Counted from the first letter of the stretch, positions 7,379-16,467 are shown. The stretch: 39,873 bases of DNA from CAYSBE01 sp046309355 (GCA_046309355.1 JBKCPL010000041.1:1-39873), one strand, 5' to 3'. The notes: a model not told the origin generated them from the sequence alone. Numbers and translations are program-made.

Positions 7379-8006
7379 ATAGGAGTACTTTTATATCTTC
7401 TTTTAAACGTTTAATCTCTGTATCATCAAGTCCATCATACATTCCGCGTATGTGCCTGTCTTTATCAACTAGAATTAACTGTTGACTATGGTCAATTGTT
7501 TTGTCTTCTTTTGAAACGGGTAAAAGAAAGCCCTGACCTGCGTTGTACACCGATTCATATGGACCTACGCCAAACTTCCAGATAGCGGGATCAGCTTTTA
7601 GTTTAGCAGCATAGTTAGCCAATACCGGTACACTGTCATTATCCGGGTCAACCGTTATGGATAAAAACTTAACCTCACTGAATTCTTTCATCTTCTCGTA
7701 CACCGTTGCCACTTTTGCATTCATGGCGGGACATACATCTTTACACGATGCGAAAAAGAAATTGGCTACGTACACATAATTATCAAATTCTTGTTGAGTA
7801 AACGGTTTCCCTTGCTGGTCGGTAAAGCTAAATGGGGGCACCTGATAGTAGATTGTATCCAACACTTCAGTGCCATCGGGTGGTATACGTTCACCTATGT
7901 AAGGCAATGAATTATAGTTTTGCTTGCCCAAATTAAGCACCCATAAAACGAGCAAAGGGACTATAATTAGTCCCAATGCCAGTACGAACGTTTTCTTATT
8001 CAACAT
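7341..8006 (-). CDS. SCO1/SenC family copper chaperone
   Basis: This 221-residue protein is anchored by one N-terminal transmembrane helix (about residues 7-26) with a periplasmic thioredoxin fold. The copper-binding CxxxC is at C88-x-x-x-C92 (FFASCKDVCPAM), and a conserved His lies in DHSQQLILVDKD. SCO proteins deliver or reduce copper for the CuA centre of oxidase subunit II, which is encoded in the same operon. The gene starts 2 nt after the subunit IV stop, and its 3' end overlaps the DUF420 start by 38 nt. Confidence 0.92.
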   Translation of the reverse strand: MLNKKTFVLALGLIIVPLLVLWVLNLGKQNYNSLPYIGERIPPDGTEVLDTIYYQVPPFSFTDQQGKPFTQQEFDNYVYVANFFFASCKDVCPAMNAKVATVYEKMKEFSEVKFLSITVDPDNDSVPVLANYAAKLKADPAIWKFGVGPYESVYNAGQGFLLPVSKEDKTIDHSQQLILVDKDRHIRGMYDGLDDTEIKRLKEDIKVLLYEYSQKRSKRNG

Positions 8007-8008
8007 GA

Positions 8009-8332
8009 TTATCTCGATGCTCCGGTAAAATCTCCTTCTATTAGCATGAGCATAACCAAAAATGCCACAAACAGCATTGGATAAATAATGAAATTAACCA
8101 GCCATTTGCGTTCAAATTTCATGTGCATGAATATAGAAACAATGTAAAAGGCTTTCACAATTCCCAATACGATGAATAATACATTCTTCATCATTGAATG
8201 TGTACTTAGCAGCATGAAGTATAAGCCAATGTCAACGATTGTTAATACGAACAGAATCCAGAAAGTTCTCCAGATTTGCTGTTTCATATTTGAAGGTGTT
8301 TCGGTGTGTTCTAAATGTTCTGTATGTTCCAT
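8009..8332 (-). CDS. Cytochrome c oxidase subunit IV family protein
   Basis: This 107-residue protein has three transmembrane helices and the bacterial subunit IV pattern IVSIFMHMKFERKW between the second and third. The N-terminal tail contains several His and Glu residues (EHTEHLEHTE). Subunit IV is a small accessory subunit that stabilises the heme-copper oxidase core. It lies between subunit III and SCO, with 32 nt and 2 nt gaps, in the same transcription unit. Confidence 0.88.
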   Translation of the reverse strand: MEHTEHLEHTETPSNMKQQIWRTFWILFVLTIVDIGLYFMLLSTHSMMKNVLFIVLGIVKAFYIVSIFMHMKFERKWLVNFIIYPMLFVAFLVMLMLIEGDFTGASR

Positions 8333-8364
8333 AATATGTATTTCTTGTTAGGTGTTTAGCAATA

Positions 8365-9120
8365 TCAAATAAGGTAGAAGAAGGTAAATACGAATACCCA
8401 AACCAAATCAACAAAGTGCCAGTATAGTCCCACTTTCTCTACCATTTCATAGTGGCCTCGTTTTTCGTAGGTATCATTCAACACATTCAGGTAAATGATA
8501 ATATTCAGCACCACACCGGAAAGTACGTGAAAACCGTGAAATCCGGTAACGATGAAGAACAGAGCAGCAAATGCTGTAGGTCCGAAAGGATTGCCATGTA
8601 GCGAAGCACCTTCAGTAATAAACTGGGTCCATTCCCAAGCCTGACAACCTAAAAATGCAGCTCCGCCAAATATGGTCAGAACCATATAAAAGGCCACCTC
8701 TTTTTTAGCCATACGGTGACCTGCTTCAACGGCAAGTACCATAGTTACGGAACTAAAAATCAGTACAAAAGTCATTAAGCTCACAAAAAACAGTGGCAGG
8801 TGTATACCGTGCAGAAAAGGGAAGTGGTTAAATACCAATTCCGGTAACGGCCAGTGCTCCGTTGAAAACAATCCGGCCGAGTGCATTTCTTCTACGAAAT
8901 TATCGGACACGTGTTGCATGGGTTTTACAATTTCATTGGCAGGCGATGATGGAAAGCTGTAGCGAATAAATCCATACGCAGTAAGCAATGAGCTGAAGGT
9001 AAATGCATCCGAAAGGAGGAAAATCCACATCATGAGTTTACCGTAGCTAACGCTGAATGGAGAGGATCCACCGCCCCAGATGTTCTTTTTACTTGATGAG
9101 AGTGTTGCTGAGTTTGACAT
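8365..9120 (-). CDS. Cytochrome c oxidase subunit III (second copy, 7-helix type)
   Basis: This 251-residue subunit III homologue has the typical conserved elements: WEWTQFITEG, FFIVTGFHGFHVLSGVVLN and the terminal YWHFVDLVWVFVFTFFYL. The Glu in WEW and the paired His in GFHGFHV match the family. It is longer than the neighbouring subunit III because of a loop containing a STEHWPLPELVF segment. Adjacent subunit III homologues of two lengths are normal in Bacteroidota oxidase operons; which one packs against subunit I is not evident. Confidence 0.92.
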   Translation of the reverse strand: MSNSATLSSSKKNIWGGGSSPFSVSYGKLMMWIFLLSDAFTFSSLLTAYGFIRYSFPSSPANEIVKPMQHVSDNFVEEMHSAGLFSTEHWPLPELVFNHFPFLHGIHLPLFFVSLMTFVLIFSSVTMVLAVEAGHRMAKKEVAFYMVLTIFGGAAFLGCQAWEWTQFITEGASLHGNPFGPTAFAALFFIVTGFHGFHVLSGVVLNIIIYLNVLNDTYEKRGHYEMVEKVGLYWHFVDLVWVFVFTFFYLI

Positions 9121-9141
9121 ATTTTCGGTTGAGTAAATGGT

Positions 9142-9732
9142 TTATCTGTTTAATAAGAAGAAAAAGTAAAGGTATATCCACATTAAACCTACGAAGTGGT
9201 AGAATGTGGTGCACAAATGTATGCTTAACATGTTTTTTTTATGCACCTGAAAACGAAAGGCTTTAACGATAACAACGGACACAAATCCGACCGCAATAAT
9301 CATGTGTATGAGGTGCACTGCCGATATAACGTAAACAAAACTTTCTGAAGCGCTTCCGGCCAGGTATACATTATCGGCAACCAGTTGTTTCCAACCTGCG
9401 TACTGGCAGAGCATAAATACTATCCCAATAGCCAAAGCAAGAAATAGCTGTGTTTTCAGTTTGCTTAACTCATCGCGTTTGGCAGCACGGTAGGCCAGTT
9501 GCATAAACAGAGAGCCTAATATAGCCACGGCCGTATTGTAAGCAAACATGGTTGGTAAGTCAAAAATACGCCAGTTTCCATCGCCACGTTTAACAATGTA
9601 AGCACTGGTAAATGCTGCAAATAGCATTACACTGGCAACAATAAGTAACCAAAGTAAAAATTTCTTGGGATGAAATACCTGTTCACGGTTCATGTCATCT
9701 GTGCTCCGGGTGTTCAATGTTTGACTCATCAT
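9142..9732 (-). CDS. Cytochrome c oxidase subunit III (first copy, shorter type)
   Basis: This 196-residue subunit III-like protein has five transmembrane helices. It carries QYAGWKQL where the longer copy has WEWTQF, VYVISAVHLIHMIIAVGFV in place of the GFHGFHV helix, and the end FYHFVGLMWIYLYFFFLL. Loss of two helices relative to classical subunit III resembles the reduced form seen in quinol and caa3-type oxidases. The start overlaps the ctaB stop by 4 nt, which suggests translational coupling, and 21 nt separate it from the second subunit III. Confidence 0.88.
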   Translation of the reverse strand: MMSQTLNTRSTDDMNREQVFHPKKFLLWLLIVASVMLFAAFTSAYIVKRGDGNWRIFDLPTMFAYNTAVAILGSLFMQLAYRAAKRDELSKLKTQLFLALAIGIVFMLCQYAGWKQLVADNVYLAGSASESFVYVISAVHLIHMIIAVGFVSVVIVKAFRFQVHKKNMLSIHLCTTFYHFVGLMWIYLYFFFLLNR

Positions 9733-10628
9733 AATTTGTCGAATAAATAAGCAAGTTGTACAACGGGTAGATAAATAAATGAAGCGAACATTAGTTTTTT
9801 CGCATCGCTGGTTTCACAGGTTTTATATAGGCGAATAGCATAGTAGGTAAGAAGAAGAGCTGCAGCTAATGCCACAAAAGCAGAAATTCCTCCGGTTACA
9901 TGTTCTGTATAGGGCAAAATACCTAGGGGTATGAGCACCAAAGTAAAGAGCAATACCTGCAATGCACTTTTTTTATTGCGGCCATATACGGGCAGCATTT
10001 TGAAGCCTGCACGTTTATAGTCGTCATCCAGTATCCAGGCAATTGACCAAAAATGTGGGAATTGCCAGAAGAATTGTATTCCAAATAATAGTATGGCTTC
10101 TGTCGTAATGGTTCCGGTAAAAGCAACCCAACCAAGCAGTGGAGGTAAAGCACCGGGGAAGGCACCAACAAAAACAGAGATAGGCGATACCCGTTTAAGC
10201 GGAGTATAAATAAAGGCATAAGCCAAAAGGGATGCAAACGAAAGCCATGCACACAAAGGATTTAAGTAATAGGCAATACTGAAAACTCCAACACAGCCAA
10301 AAACAATTGAAGCTATAGCAGCTTCGGTTACCGACATACGTTGGGTAGCCACCGGCCTGTTAGCTGTTCGAATCATCAGTATATCGTAGTCGCGTTCTAT
10401 TATTTGGTTGATACCATTGGAAGCAGCCACTACAAAAAAACCGCCCACTGCCAGTATCCATACTTCGTTCCAATTAATAGTACTTAACCCGGAAGCGGTT
10501 AAATAGGTAACCACAGCTGAAAAAACCACGAGCAAAGTGAGCCGGGTTTTTACCAACTGATTGTAATCAGTCAGCTTTTGCTTCCAGCTAAATTCTGCAG
10601 TTAACTTATGTGCTATTGCTTCGTTCAA
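9729..10628 (-). CDS. ctaB: Heme o synthase (protoheme IX farnesyltransferase)
   Basis: This 299-residue UbiA-family prenyltransferase has about nine transmembrane helices. The prenyl-diphosphate binding motif is NGINQIIERDYDILMIRTANRP (N-x-x-x-D-x-x-x-D); a second acidic motif is DDDYKRAG, and YTPLKR is typical of CtaB/CyoE. It converts heme b to heme o for CtaA and the oxidase. The start codon is TTG at 10628, overlapping the ctaA stop as TTGA; no ATG lies near enough to replace it without removing the N-terminal family segment. Confidence 0.93.
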   Translation of the reverse strand: MNEAIAHKLTAEFSWKQKLTDYNQLVKTRLTLLVVFSAVVTYLTASGLSTINWNEVWILAVGGFFVVAASNGINQIIERDYDILMIRTANRPVATQRMSVTEAAIASIVFGCVGVFSIAYYLNPLCAWLSFASLLAYAFIYTPLKRVSPISVFVGAFPGALPPLLGWVAFTGTITTEAILLFGIQFFWQFPHFWSIAWILDDDYKRAGFKMLPVYGRNKKSALQVLLFTLVLIPLGILPYTEHVTGGISAFVALAAALLLTYYAIRLYKTCETSDAKKLMFASFIYLPVVQLAYLFDKL

Positions 10629-11644
10629 TTTTTTACAGGTATATAGTTTGTTTTACTAAAGAGTACAATTGTTATAAACAGGTAATTTCCGGCAATGAGA
10701 CTGCCTGTAAATAAATGCAGGCTTTGTACATATTTCGGAAACCCCATTGTGTCCAATACTTTACCGCTTAATATCTGAATTGCAACCAGTATTAGTGATA
10801 CCAGGGCCATTTTATATAAAATACTGTTTCGCTCAAATGCTTTTCTGAATTTACGAACCATAAGTACGGTAAACACCAGAAAAACCAGTGAGAAGGAGCG
10901 GTGAAATATGAAATTCAGCGAATCACGAATTATTCCGGTTTCGCCTGTTTCATCATTTAATATCAGCTGAATCCAGTTGCTTCTGTTCGATTCACCGCTA
11001 GCTAGGGCGACTGAATCTATGGCTTCTCTAACTTGGGTTCCACTAATAACCTGAATGGTTGTTAGTATCATCAACACAATCATAGTGCCTTGTAACGTGG
11101 TATCTCCGTTAAGCACCGTCATGTAAAATGGTTGAGAGCGAGTAATGGTATAAATGAGCAACCCAACTATAACCAGAGCAACCAACATATGTATGGTAAC
11201 CATCCAGTGAGCCAGATTGCTGCTAACTACCTTCGATCCTATCCAACCCTGGAATCCTACCAGCACAAAAGCCAGAAAGCTTAGCCAGAAAACAGTTTTA
11301 TCTTTTTTCAGATACGGTATGGCAAAGAACACAGTCAGAAAGATGAAAAAACCTGTGAGCACACCAATCAAACGGTTAATGTATTCCGTCCAGGTTTTAA
11401 ACACATCAAAGTCGGCAATCTCATGACCTTCCACTTTGAATCTTTCTTTATAATCGACAGGTAGCTCGTTCACATCGGTAGGAGGAACCCATTCGCCAAA
11501 ACATTTTGGCCAATCGGGGCAGCCCATTCCCGAACCTGTGCTTCTAACTAGCCCGCCTACAAGTATCAGAAAGAAAACCGATGCTATGGTTAATATACCA
11601 AAGCGTCTGAATCGTCTTTCAGATAGTTGTTCGTTATCAGACAT
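10625..11644 (-). CDS. ctaA: Heme A synthase (COX15/CtaA family)
   Basis: This 339-residue protein has eight membrane helices. Recognisable elements are GGLVRSTGSGMGCPDWPKCFG near the N-terminus, EYINRLIGVLTG with the first His-free helix of the COX15 repeat, LAHWMVTIHMLVAL, FIFHRSFSL and LHLFTGSLIAG, which supply heme-ligand His residues. The enzyme oxidises the C8 methyl of heme o to make heme a. It lies 7 nt after coxA and is followed by ctaB with a 4-nt overlap, so heme a supply is encoded with its user. Confidence 0.93.
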   Translation of the reverse strand: MSDNEQLSERRFRRFGILTIASVFFLILVGGLVRSTGSGMGCPDWPKCFGEWVPPTDVNELPVDYKERFKVEGHEIADFDVFKTWTEYINRLIGVLTGFFIFLTVFFAIPYLKKDKTVFWLSFLAFVLVGFQGWIGSKVVSSNLAHWMVTIHMLVALVIVGLLIYTITRSQPFYMTVLNGDTTLQGTMIVLMILTTIQVISGTQVREAIDSVALASGESNRSNWIQLILNDETGETGIIRDSLNFIFHRSFSLVFLVFTVLMVRKFRKAFERNSILYKMALVSLILVAIQILSGKVLDTMGFPKYVQSLHLFTGSLIAGNYLFITIVLFSKTNYIPVKN

Positions 11645-11651
11645 GCCTTTT

Positions 11652-13556
11652 TTAACGGGCGAATCCGAATAATTTTTTCAATGCCGCAAACATAACTACC
11701 TGGGTTGTGGCCTGAGGTGCAGATGTTTTGGAAGGATGGTGAACCGCAGGATCGGGTTCCTGCATTTCATCCACTTGTCCTTCTTCTGGCGTATTTTGAG
11801 GTATAAAGTCATCGTCAGCACCCGGCTTGCTGTAATCATATGCCCAGCGATACACGTGAGGTATTTCTCCAGGCCAGTTGCCATGCAAATGCTTTACCGG
11901 TGCAGTCCATTCCAGTGTGTTCGACTTCCAAGGGTTTTGTGGAGTGCGTCTGCCTTTGAAAATATTGTAGAAGAAGTTAAATAAGAATATAAGCTGAGCA
12001 AAACCACCTAGTAGAGCCGCAATGGTAATGAACTCATTCATATCTACAAACACGTTAAACTGATCGTAAGCAGTATTTGCATAATACCTGCGCGGCACAC
12101 CGGCTAATCCCATAAAGTGCATGGGGAAAAATACGCAATACGCAGAGATAAAGGTAAGCCAGAAGTGAATATAACCCAGAGAGTTGCTCATCAGGCGTCC
12201 AAATAATTTAGGATACCAATGATAAATACCGCTCATCATACCGAAAATAGCAGCGCTACCCATTACCAAGTGGAAGTGAGCTACTACGAAATAGGTATCG
12301 TGAAGATTAATATCCAAAGCCGCATTTCCTAACCATATTCCGGTTAATCCACCGGTAATAAAGAAGGATACAAGTCCTATGGCAAATAACATGGCCGGAG
12401 TCAGGCGTAAATTTCCCTTCCACAGAGTGGCCAAGTAATTAAATGTTTTTACGGCTGAAGGGACAGCGATAATAAGTGTTCCAAGCATAAATACCGATCC
12501 GAGGAACGGATTCATACCGGTGATAAACATGTGGTGTCCCCAAACGATGAATGACAAAAGTCCGATTGCCAGAATTGAACCAATCATAGCACGGTAACCG
12601 AAAATGGGTTTACGTGAATTGGTTGCAATAACTTCGGATGTAATACCCAAAGCAGGCAACAAGATAATGTATACCTCCGGGTGACCTAAAAACCAGAATA
12701 AGTGTTGGAACAAAATGGGTGAACCACCCACACGCTCTATACCTCCGGCCAGGTCAGCAGGAATATCGTTCAGGTAAAAAGATGTGCCAAAGCTACGGTC
12801 CATAACCAGCAACAAGGAACCACCAAAAAGTACAGGGAATGAAAGTAGACCCAGTACGGCAGTTATTAAAAATGCCCATATAGTAAGAGGAAGACGTGTC
12901 ATCTTCATACCCTTGGTGCGCATGTTAAGCACTGTTGTAATGTAGTTGATGCCGCCCAACAACGCAGATACGATGAAGAAAATCATTGAAACAAGCCACA
13001 GGGTCATACCTGTGCCTGAACCCGGTATTGCTTTAGGCAAGGCCGATAAGGGTGGATATACTGTCCAACCTGCTGAAGCAGGACCGCCATCAACAAATAA
13101 AGAGGCTGTTAAAACGGCCGATGACAGAAAGAAGAACCAGTATGAAAGCATGTTTAAAAAAGGCGAAGCCATATCACGGGCACCGCACTGCAATGGAATA
13201 AGCAGGTTACTGAACGTACCGCTTAAACCTGCGGTCAGTACAAAAAACACCATGATGGTACCGTGAATGGTAATTAATGCCAGGTAAAAGTTGGGATCTA
13301 GCTTTCCGCCTTTTCCCCATTGGCCTATAAGACTTTCAAGAAAAGGGAACGTCATGTCCGGATAGGCCAACTGTAGGCGGAAAATAAGTGACATTGCCAT
13401 ACCCAACGTGCCCATAATGATACCCGTTATCAGAAATTGCTTAGCAATCATTTTGTGATCCATGCTAAACACGTACTTCGAGATGAAGCTTTCCTGATGA
13501 TGACCATGATGAGCATCGTGGCCGTGATCGTGATGTGATGAATGTTCGTGGCTCAT
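11652..13556 (-). CDS. coxA: Cytochrome c oxidase subunit I, heme-copper oxidase type A1
   Basis: This 634-residue subunit has twelve core helices. The proton-channel and active-site motif GHPEVYI has the His-Tyr pair and the Glu typical of A1-type oxidases. WGHHMFITGM supplies two CuB ligands and HDTYFVVAHFHLVMG the heme ligands. Together with CtaA/CtaB this points to an aa3 enzyme. The cytoplasmic N-terminal tail is striking, with ten His in the first 20 residues before the first helix, and the C-terminal tail is long and acidic. It is the second gene of the operon, 37 nt after coxB. Confidence 0.96.
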   Translation of the reverse strand: MSHEHSSHHDHGHDAHHGHHQESFISKYVFSMDHKMIAKQFLITGIIMGTLGMAMSLIFRLQLAYPDMTFPFLESLIGQWGKGGKLDPNFYLALITIHGTIMVFFVLTAGLSGTFSNLLIPLQCGARDMASPFLNMLSYWFFFLSSAVLTASLFVDGGPASAGWTVYPPLSALPKAIPGSGTGMTLWLVSMIFFIVSALLGGINYITTVLNMRTKGMKMTRLPLTIWAFLITAVLGLLSFPVLFGGSLLLVMDRSFGTSFYLNDIPADLAGGIERVGGSPILFQHLFWFLGHPEVYIILLPALGITSEVIATNSRKPIFGYRAMIGSILAIGLLSFIVWGHHMFITGMNPFLGSVFMLGTLIIAVPSAVKTFNYLATLWKGNLRLTPAMLFAIGLVSFFITGGLTGIWLGNAALDINLHDTYFVVAHFHLVMGSAAIFGMMSGIYHWYPKLFGRLMSNSLGYIHFWLTFISAYCVFFPMHFMGLAGVPRRYYANTAYDQFNVFVDMNEFITIAALLGGFAQLIFLFNFFYNIFKGRRTPQNPWKSNTLEWTAPVKHLHGNWPGEIPHVYRWAYDYSKPGADDDFIPQNTPEEGQVDEMQEPDPAVHHPSKTSAPQATTQVVMFAALKKLFGFAR

Positions 13557-13593
13557 AATTATTTATGGTATTTATTCTTAGTTATTTATATGC

Positions 13594-15072
13594 TTAATTA
13601 CTGGCTATTTTTTTGGTAACTTGTAGTCCGGCTTGAGAGTTGTTATCAGCTGCAACAGGCGTGCTCATATCCACAAGTTTAGTTTGAGTTGCTAACCACT
13701 TATCGTATTCTGATTGTGATACTACAACTACTTTCATTTTCATGCGGTAGTGAGCGCTTCCACATATTTTGTTACACAATAATATATAGTCAAACTTTGG
13801 ATTTTGCTTTTTGTTGCGCATCTCAGCAGTAGTCAATGTCGGTGTAAAGGTAAACTGCGTAGGCAAACCCGGCACAACGTTCATTTGAACACGGAAATGC
13901 GGTAGAAATGCCGAGTGAATGACATCTTTAGCGCGAAATTTTAATGTTACCTGCTTGCCTACAGGTAAATACAGCTCATTGGATACGATATCATCCTTCG
14001 CTTTTTCATCTTTATACGGATCAACTCCCAGTGCATTAACCACGCCAATAGCTCTGAAATCGTGAGCACCAAGCTTGCCATCTGCACCTGTGTAGCGTGC
14101 ATTCCAACCGAATTGGTATCCGTAAACTTCCACATTCATCGCAGCTGTTTTTTCTACATTCATAATATCATTCCATACTTTAAGTCCGCGAACAACAAGT
14201 ACGGTAAGCACAATAGCAGGGATGATAGTCCAGATGAATTCCAGGCGGTGATTGTCGGGGAAGAAGAGGGCTTTGCGTTTGCTGCTTTGCTTGTAGCGGA
14301 AGGCATACCAAAAAAGTAAAATCTGCGTAAGCACAAACATTATTCCTGTTATAATAAATGTAACCCATAGCATATTGTCGTATTCAGCACCATGCTCAGA
14401 AGCGGCATCAACGGTGTATACAGAAAGTTTACCATGTACAACTAATTCCCAGAACGCAGCTACCATACCCACTACCAGAAAGGCTATGCACATACCGGCA
14501 TTAATAGCTGACCAGTTAATCACTTCTTTGCCACGTATTTCACCAACCATATTTAGTATTTCCAGTACAAGACCGATAACCAGGAACAACAGCACTACTA
14601 TAACAACTAACATCCAGTTAATTTTACCTCTCATCGTAGAGGAAGTTTCAGCAGCCGGGGCATCCATAGTTGTACCCGTAGGCGTGCTTGAAGCAGCCGT
14701 TGCGGTTGCTGCGGGCTTATCACTTTCTGCCTTTACATACTCAATGATCGATTTAATTTGATTGTCATTCAAGTTTTCAAACGAGGTCATCACTGACTCG
14801 TTGTACTCTTTATATAATGCTACAGCAGTAGCATCACCCGATTTAATCATCTTTTGAGAGTTTTTAATCCAGCTTAAAAGCCACTTTTCATCTCTGCGTT
14901 TGTGCACGTCCTTAAGTGCCGGTCCTACCACTTTGTCATTAATGGCGTGACATGAAACGCAATTGGCAGTAAATAGCTTCTCGCCTTCTTCAACGGATTG
15001 AGCAGTTAATTTTGTGCTCAGAATAAGTGTAAGTAATGTTAGTCGGGTGATGAATCGGGTAATGATTTTCAT
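13594..15072 (-). CDS. coxB: Cytochrome c oxidase subunit II fused to an N-terminal cytochrome c domain
   Basis: This 492-residue protein uses the ATG at 15072, which puts a signal peptide (MKIITRFITRLTLLTLIL) at the front; a start at 15147 would add 25 residues with no signal. A monoheme cytochrome c domain follows with CVSCH at 38-42 and a Met ligand in the NESVMTSF region, then an Ala/Thr linker, the two CoxB membrane helices and the cupredoxin domain. The CuA site reads C-NKI-C-GSA-H-YR-M near the C-terminus. The usual Glu between the two Cys is Lys here. caa3-type enzymes carry the cytochrome at the C-terminus, while this N-terminal order is the Bacteroidota form. It is the first gene of the operon. 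Confidence 0.94.
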   Translation of the reverse strand: MKIITRFITRLTLLTLILSTKLTAQSVEEGEKLFTANCVSCHAINDKVVGPALKDVHKRRDEKWLLSWIKNSQKMIKSGDATAVALYKEYNESVMTSFENLNDNQIKSIIEYVKAESDKPAATATAASSTPTGTTMDAPAAETSSTMRGKINWMLVVIVVLLFLVIGLVLEILNMVGEIRGKEVINWSAINAGMCIAFLVVGMVAAFWELVVHGKLSVYTVDAASEHGAEYDNMLWVTFIITGIMFVLTQILLFWYAFRYKQSSKRKALFFPDNHRLEFIWTIIPAIVLTVLVVRGLKVWNDIMNVEKTAAMNVEVYGYQFGWNARYTGADGKLGAHDFRAIGVVNALGVDPYKDEKAKDDIVSNELYLPVGKQVTLKFRAKDVIHSAFLPHFRVQMNVVPGLPTQFTFTPTLTTAEMRNKKQNPKFDYILLCNKICGSAHYRMKMKVVVVSQSEYDKWLATQTKLVDMSTPVAADNNSQAGLQVTKKIASN

Positions 15073-15115
15073 TTTACAAGTATTTTTTGAAATGACAGGT
15101 CTGTTTTTCAGCGTG

Positions 15116-15147
15116 CGAATGTATGGTATTTTCAACCAGTTTACCAA
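15116..15147 (-). promoter_or_regulatory. Candidate promoter of the cytochrome oxidase operon
   Basis: On the minus strand a -33-like TTG (complement of 15145-15147) is followed after 20 nt by TACATTCG (15123 down to 15116), one mismatch from the Bacteroidota -7 box TAnnTTTG. Transcription would begin near 15109, about 37 nt before the coxB ATG. The spacing fits, but the match is imperfect. Confidence 0.35.
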
Positions 15148-15221
15148 CTGCTACATATTTTTTTGACGTGAACGAATACAAGCTGTGGAAGGCTTTGTTT
15201 ATAACCGTTTAGATACCCGGG

Positions 15222-16334
15222 TTATTTACCTGATGGCTTGGTATTTATGGTTGGTTTTGCCGGTGTACTCAATTTAGCAGGCTTAACATTTAGCGTATCT
15301 TTAACAAGTACGGATTTTCCGCTTGGCAGGGAGTCTTTAGGCTCGCTAACCTGGCTAGATGGTTTTGGAATAAATGTGGGCCATATACGCACTCCGTAAT
15401 CTGTTTTGCCGCGAAGCATATTTCCTACAGCTATGCTTTCGTTGTTTTTAGAAAATGCCACACCTTTTACGTTTTCGCCCTCAGCAGTGATGGAGCTTAT
15501 CAGTTTAGCGCCATCGGTTTGCCAAATACGTACTGTTCCGTCATTGCATCCGGTTGCTGCGAAATTGCCATCACGGGTAAAAGCAACAGCCTGCACTTTC
15601 CAGCAGTCAACGGCCAGTTTTTTTACTTCTTTACCGGTAGTTAAATCCCAGATTCGGGCTGTTTTGTCGTTCGAACCACTGAGTAAATATCTTCCATCAG
15701 CGCTAAGCGCAATACTGTTGACCACATCTGAATGGCCCGTAAGATATCGGGCAATCGTCCAAGTTCCTATCGTGTATGCCTTTATTTCGGTTTCATTTCC
15801 CGCTACATACAATGTTTTTCCATCGGTACCCAGTGCAAACGCATGCACACTATTTCCATTATCTACTTTCTTAAGCATTTTGCCGCTTTTGATGTCCCAC
15901 AAGATAATCTGACGGTCTTCGGCACCGGAAAGTAAAAATCTGCGGGACGGGTCGATAAGCAACGCAGTTACACGACCGGTGTGCCCTTCGAGTAATTTCG
16001 CCATGTTAAAAACAGAGTCCCAAATGCGTATGGTATTATCCGCTGACCCGCTGGCAAGTAATTTGCCATCGCGGCTGAATGTTATGGCAGATAGGGGTGC
16101 CAGGTGCGCATCGGGTATAGATTTTACAAGTCGGTTAAGGGAGTCGTTGGTATAAATGTTTATCACTTTATCCCATCCGCCACTGGCTATCCACTCTCCA
16201 TTGGCGGGTGTAGTCAATGCCAATACATCGTTGGTATGTCCCGGAAGAATTTTGTTCGGCTTATTCACTTTTGACTGAGCCCAAGAAAGTTGAATAGTGA
16301 AATAGAACAGAATTGGTAGTATTAGTTTTCTCAT
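15222..16334 (-). CDS. Exported WD40-repeat beta-propeller protein
   Basis: This 370-residue protein from the ATG at 16334 starts with a signal peptide (MRKLILPILFYFTIQLSWAQ). About seven WD40 blades follow, with clear repeats such as GHTNDV, SGSADNTIRIWD, GHTGRV, SGAEDRQIILWD, GHSDVV, SGSNDKTARIWD and TGCNDGTVRIW, filling roughly residues 28-310. The C-terminal 55 residues are a Pro/Ser/Lys/Thr-rich tail. WD40 domains are binding platforms with no activity of their own, and the partner is unknown. It lies 149 bp upstream of coxB on the same strand, so read-through is possible, but the candidate cox promoter lies between them. Confidence 0.85.
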   Translation of the reverse strand: MRKLILPILFYFTIQLSWAQSKVNKPNKILPGHTNDVLALTTPANGEWIASGGWDKVINIYTNDSLNRLVKSIPDAHLAPLSAITFSRDGKLLASGSADNTIRIWDSVFNMAKLLEGHTGRVTALLIDPSRRFLLSGAEDRQIILWDIKSGKMLKKVDNGNSVHAFALGTDGKTLYVAGNETEIKAYTIGTWTIARYLTGHSDVVNSIALSADGRYLLSGSNDKTARIWDLTTGKEVKKLAVDCWKVQAVAFTRDGNFAATGCNDGTVRIWQTDGAKLISSITAEGENVKGVAFSKNNESIAVGNMLRGKTDYGVRIWPTFIPKPSSQVSEPKDSLPSGKSVLVKDTLNVKPAKLSTPAKPTINTKPSGK

Positions 16335-16386
16335 GAGTTCAAACATGGAAAAAATGTGCTGGAAAACCTGCATACGGTACCATAAT

Positions 16387-16451
16387 TATTTTTGCACAGG
16401 TTTTCACCGTTCGTTTGATTTTTTTATTTCATCGCTTGTGGTCTACTTTTG
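16387..16451 (+). promoter_or_regulatory. Tandem -7 promoter boxes before the lipid kinase gene
   Basis: Two perfect TAnnTTTG boxes, each followed by C, lie at 16387-16394 (TATTTTTG) and 16444-16451 (TACTTTTG). The second is 16 nt before the TTG codon at 16468 and would give a very short leader. Its position argues that translation begins at 16468 rather than at the ATG further upstream at 16333. No good -33 box is seen at the standard distance. Confidence 0.5.
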
Positions 16452-16467
16452 CAACACATTGTTTGAC

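Noticed and set aside
9923..10252. 109-codon minus-strand reading frame inside ctaB
   Set aside because: It lies wholly within the clearly identified heme o synthase gene in a shifted frame and has no family features.
14375..14761. 128-codon plus-strand reading frame antisense to coxB
   Set aside because: Ser/Thr/Ala-rich translation of the opposite strand of the CoxB linker and membrane helices; a shadow of codon bias.
15406..15912. 168-codon plus-strand reading frame antisense to the WD40 gene
   Set aside because: Opposite-strand shadow of the repetitive WD40 coding sequence, with no start context or homology signs.
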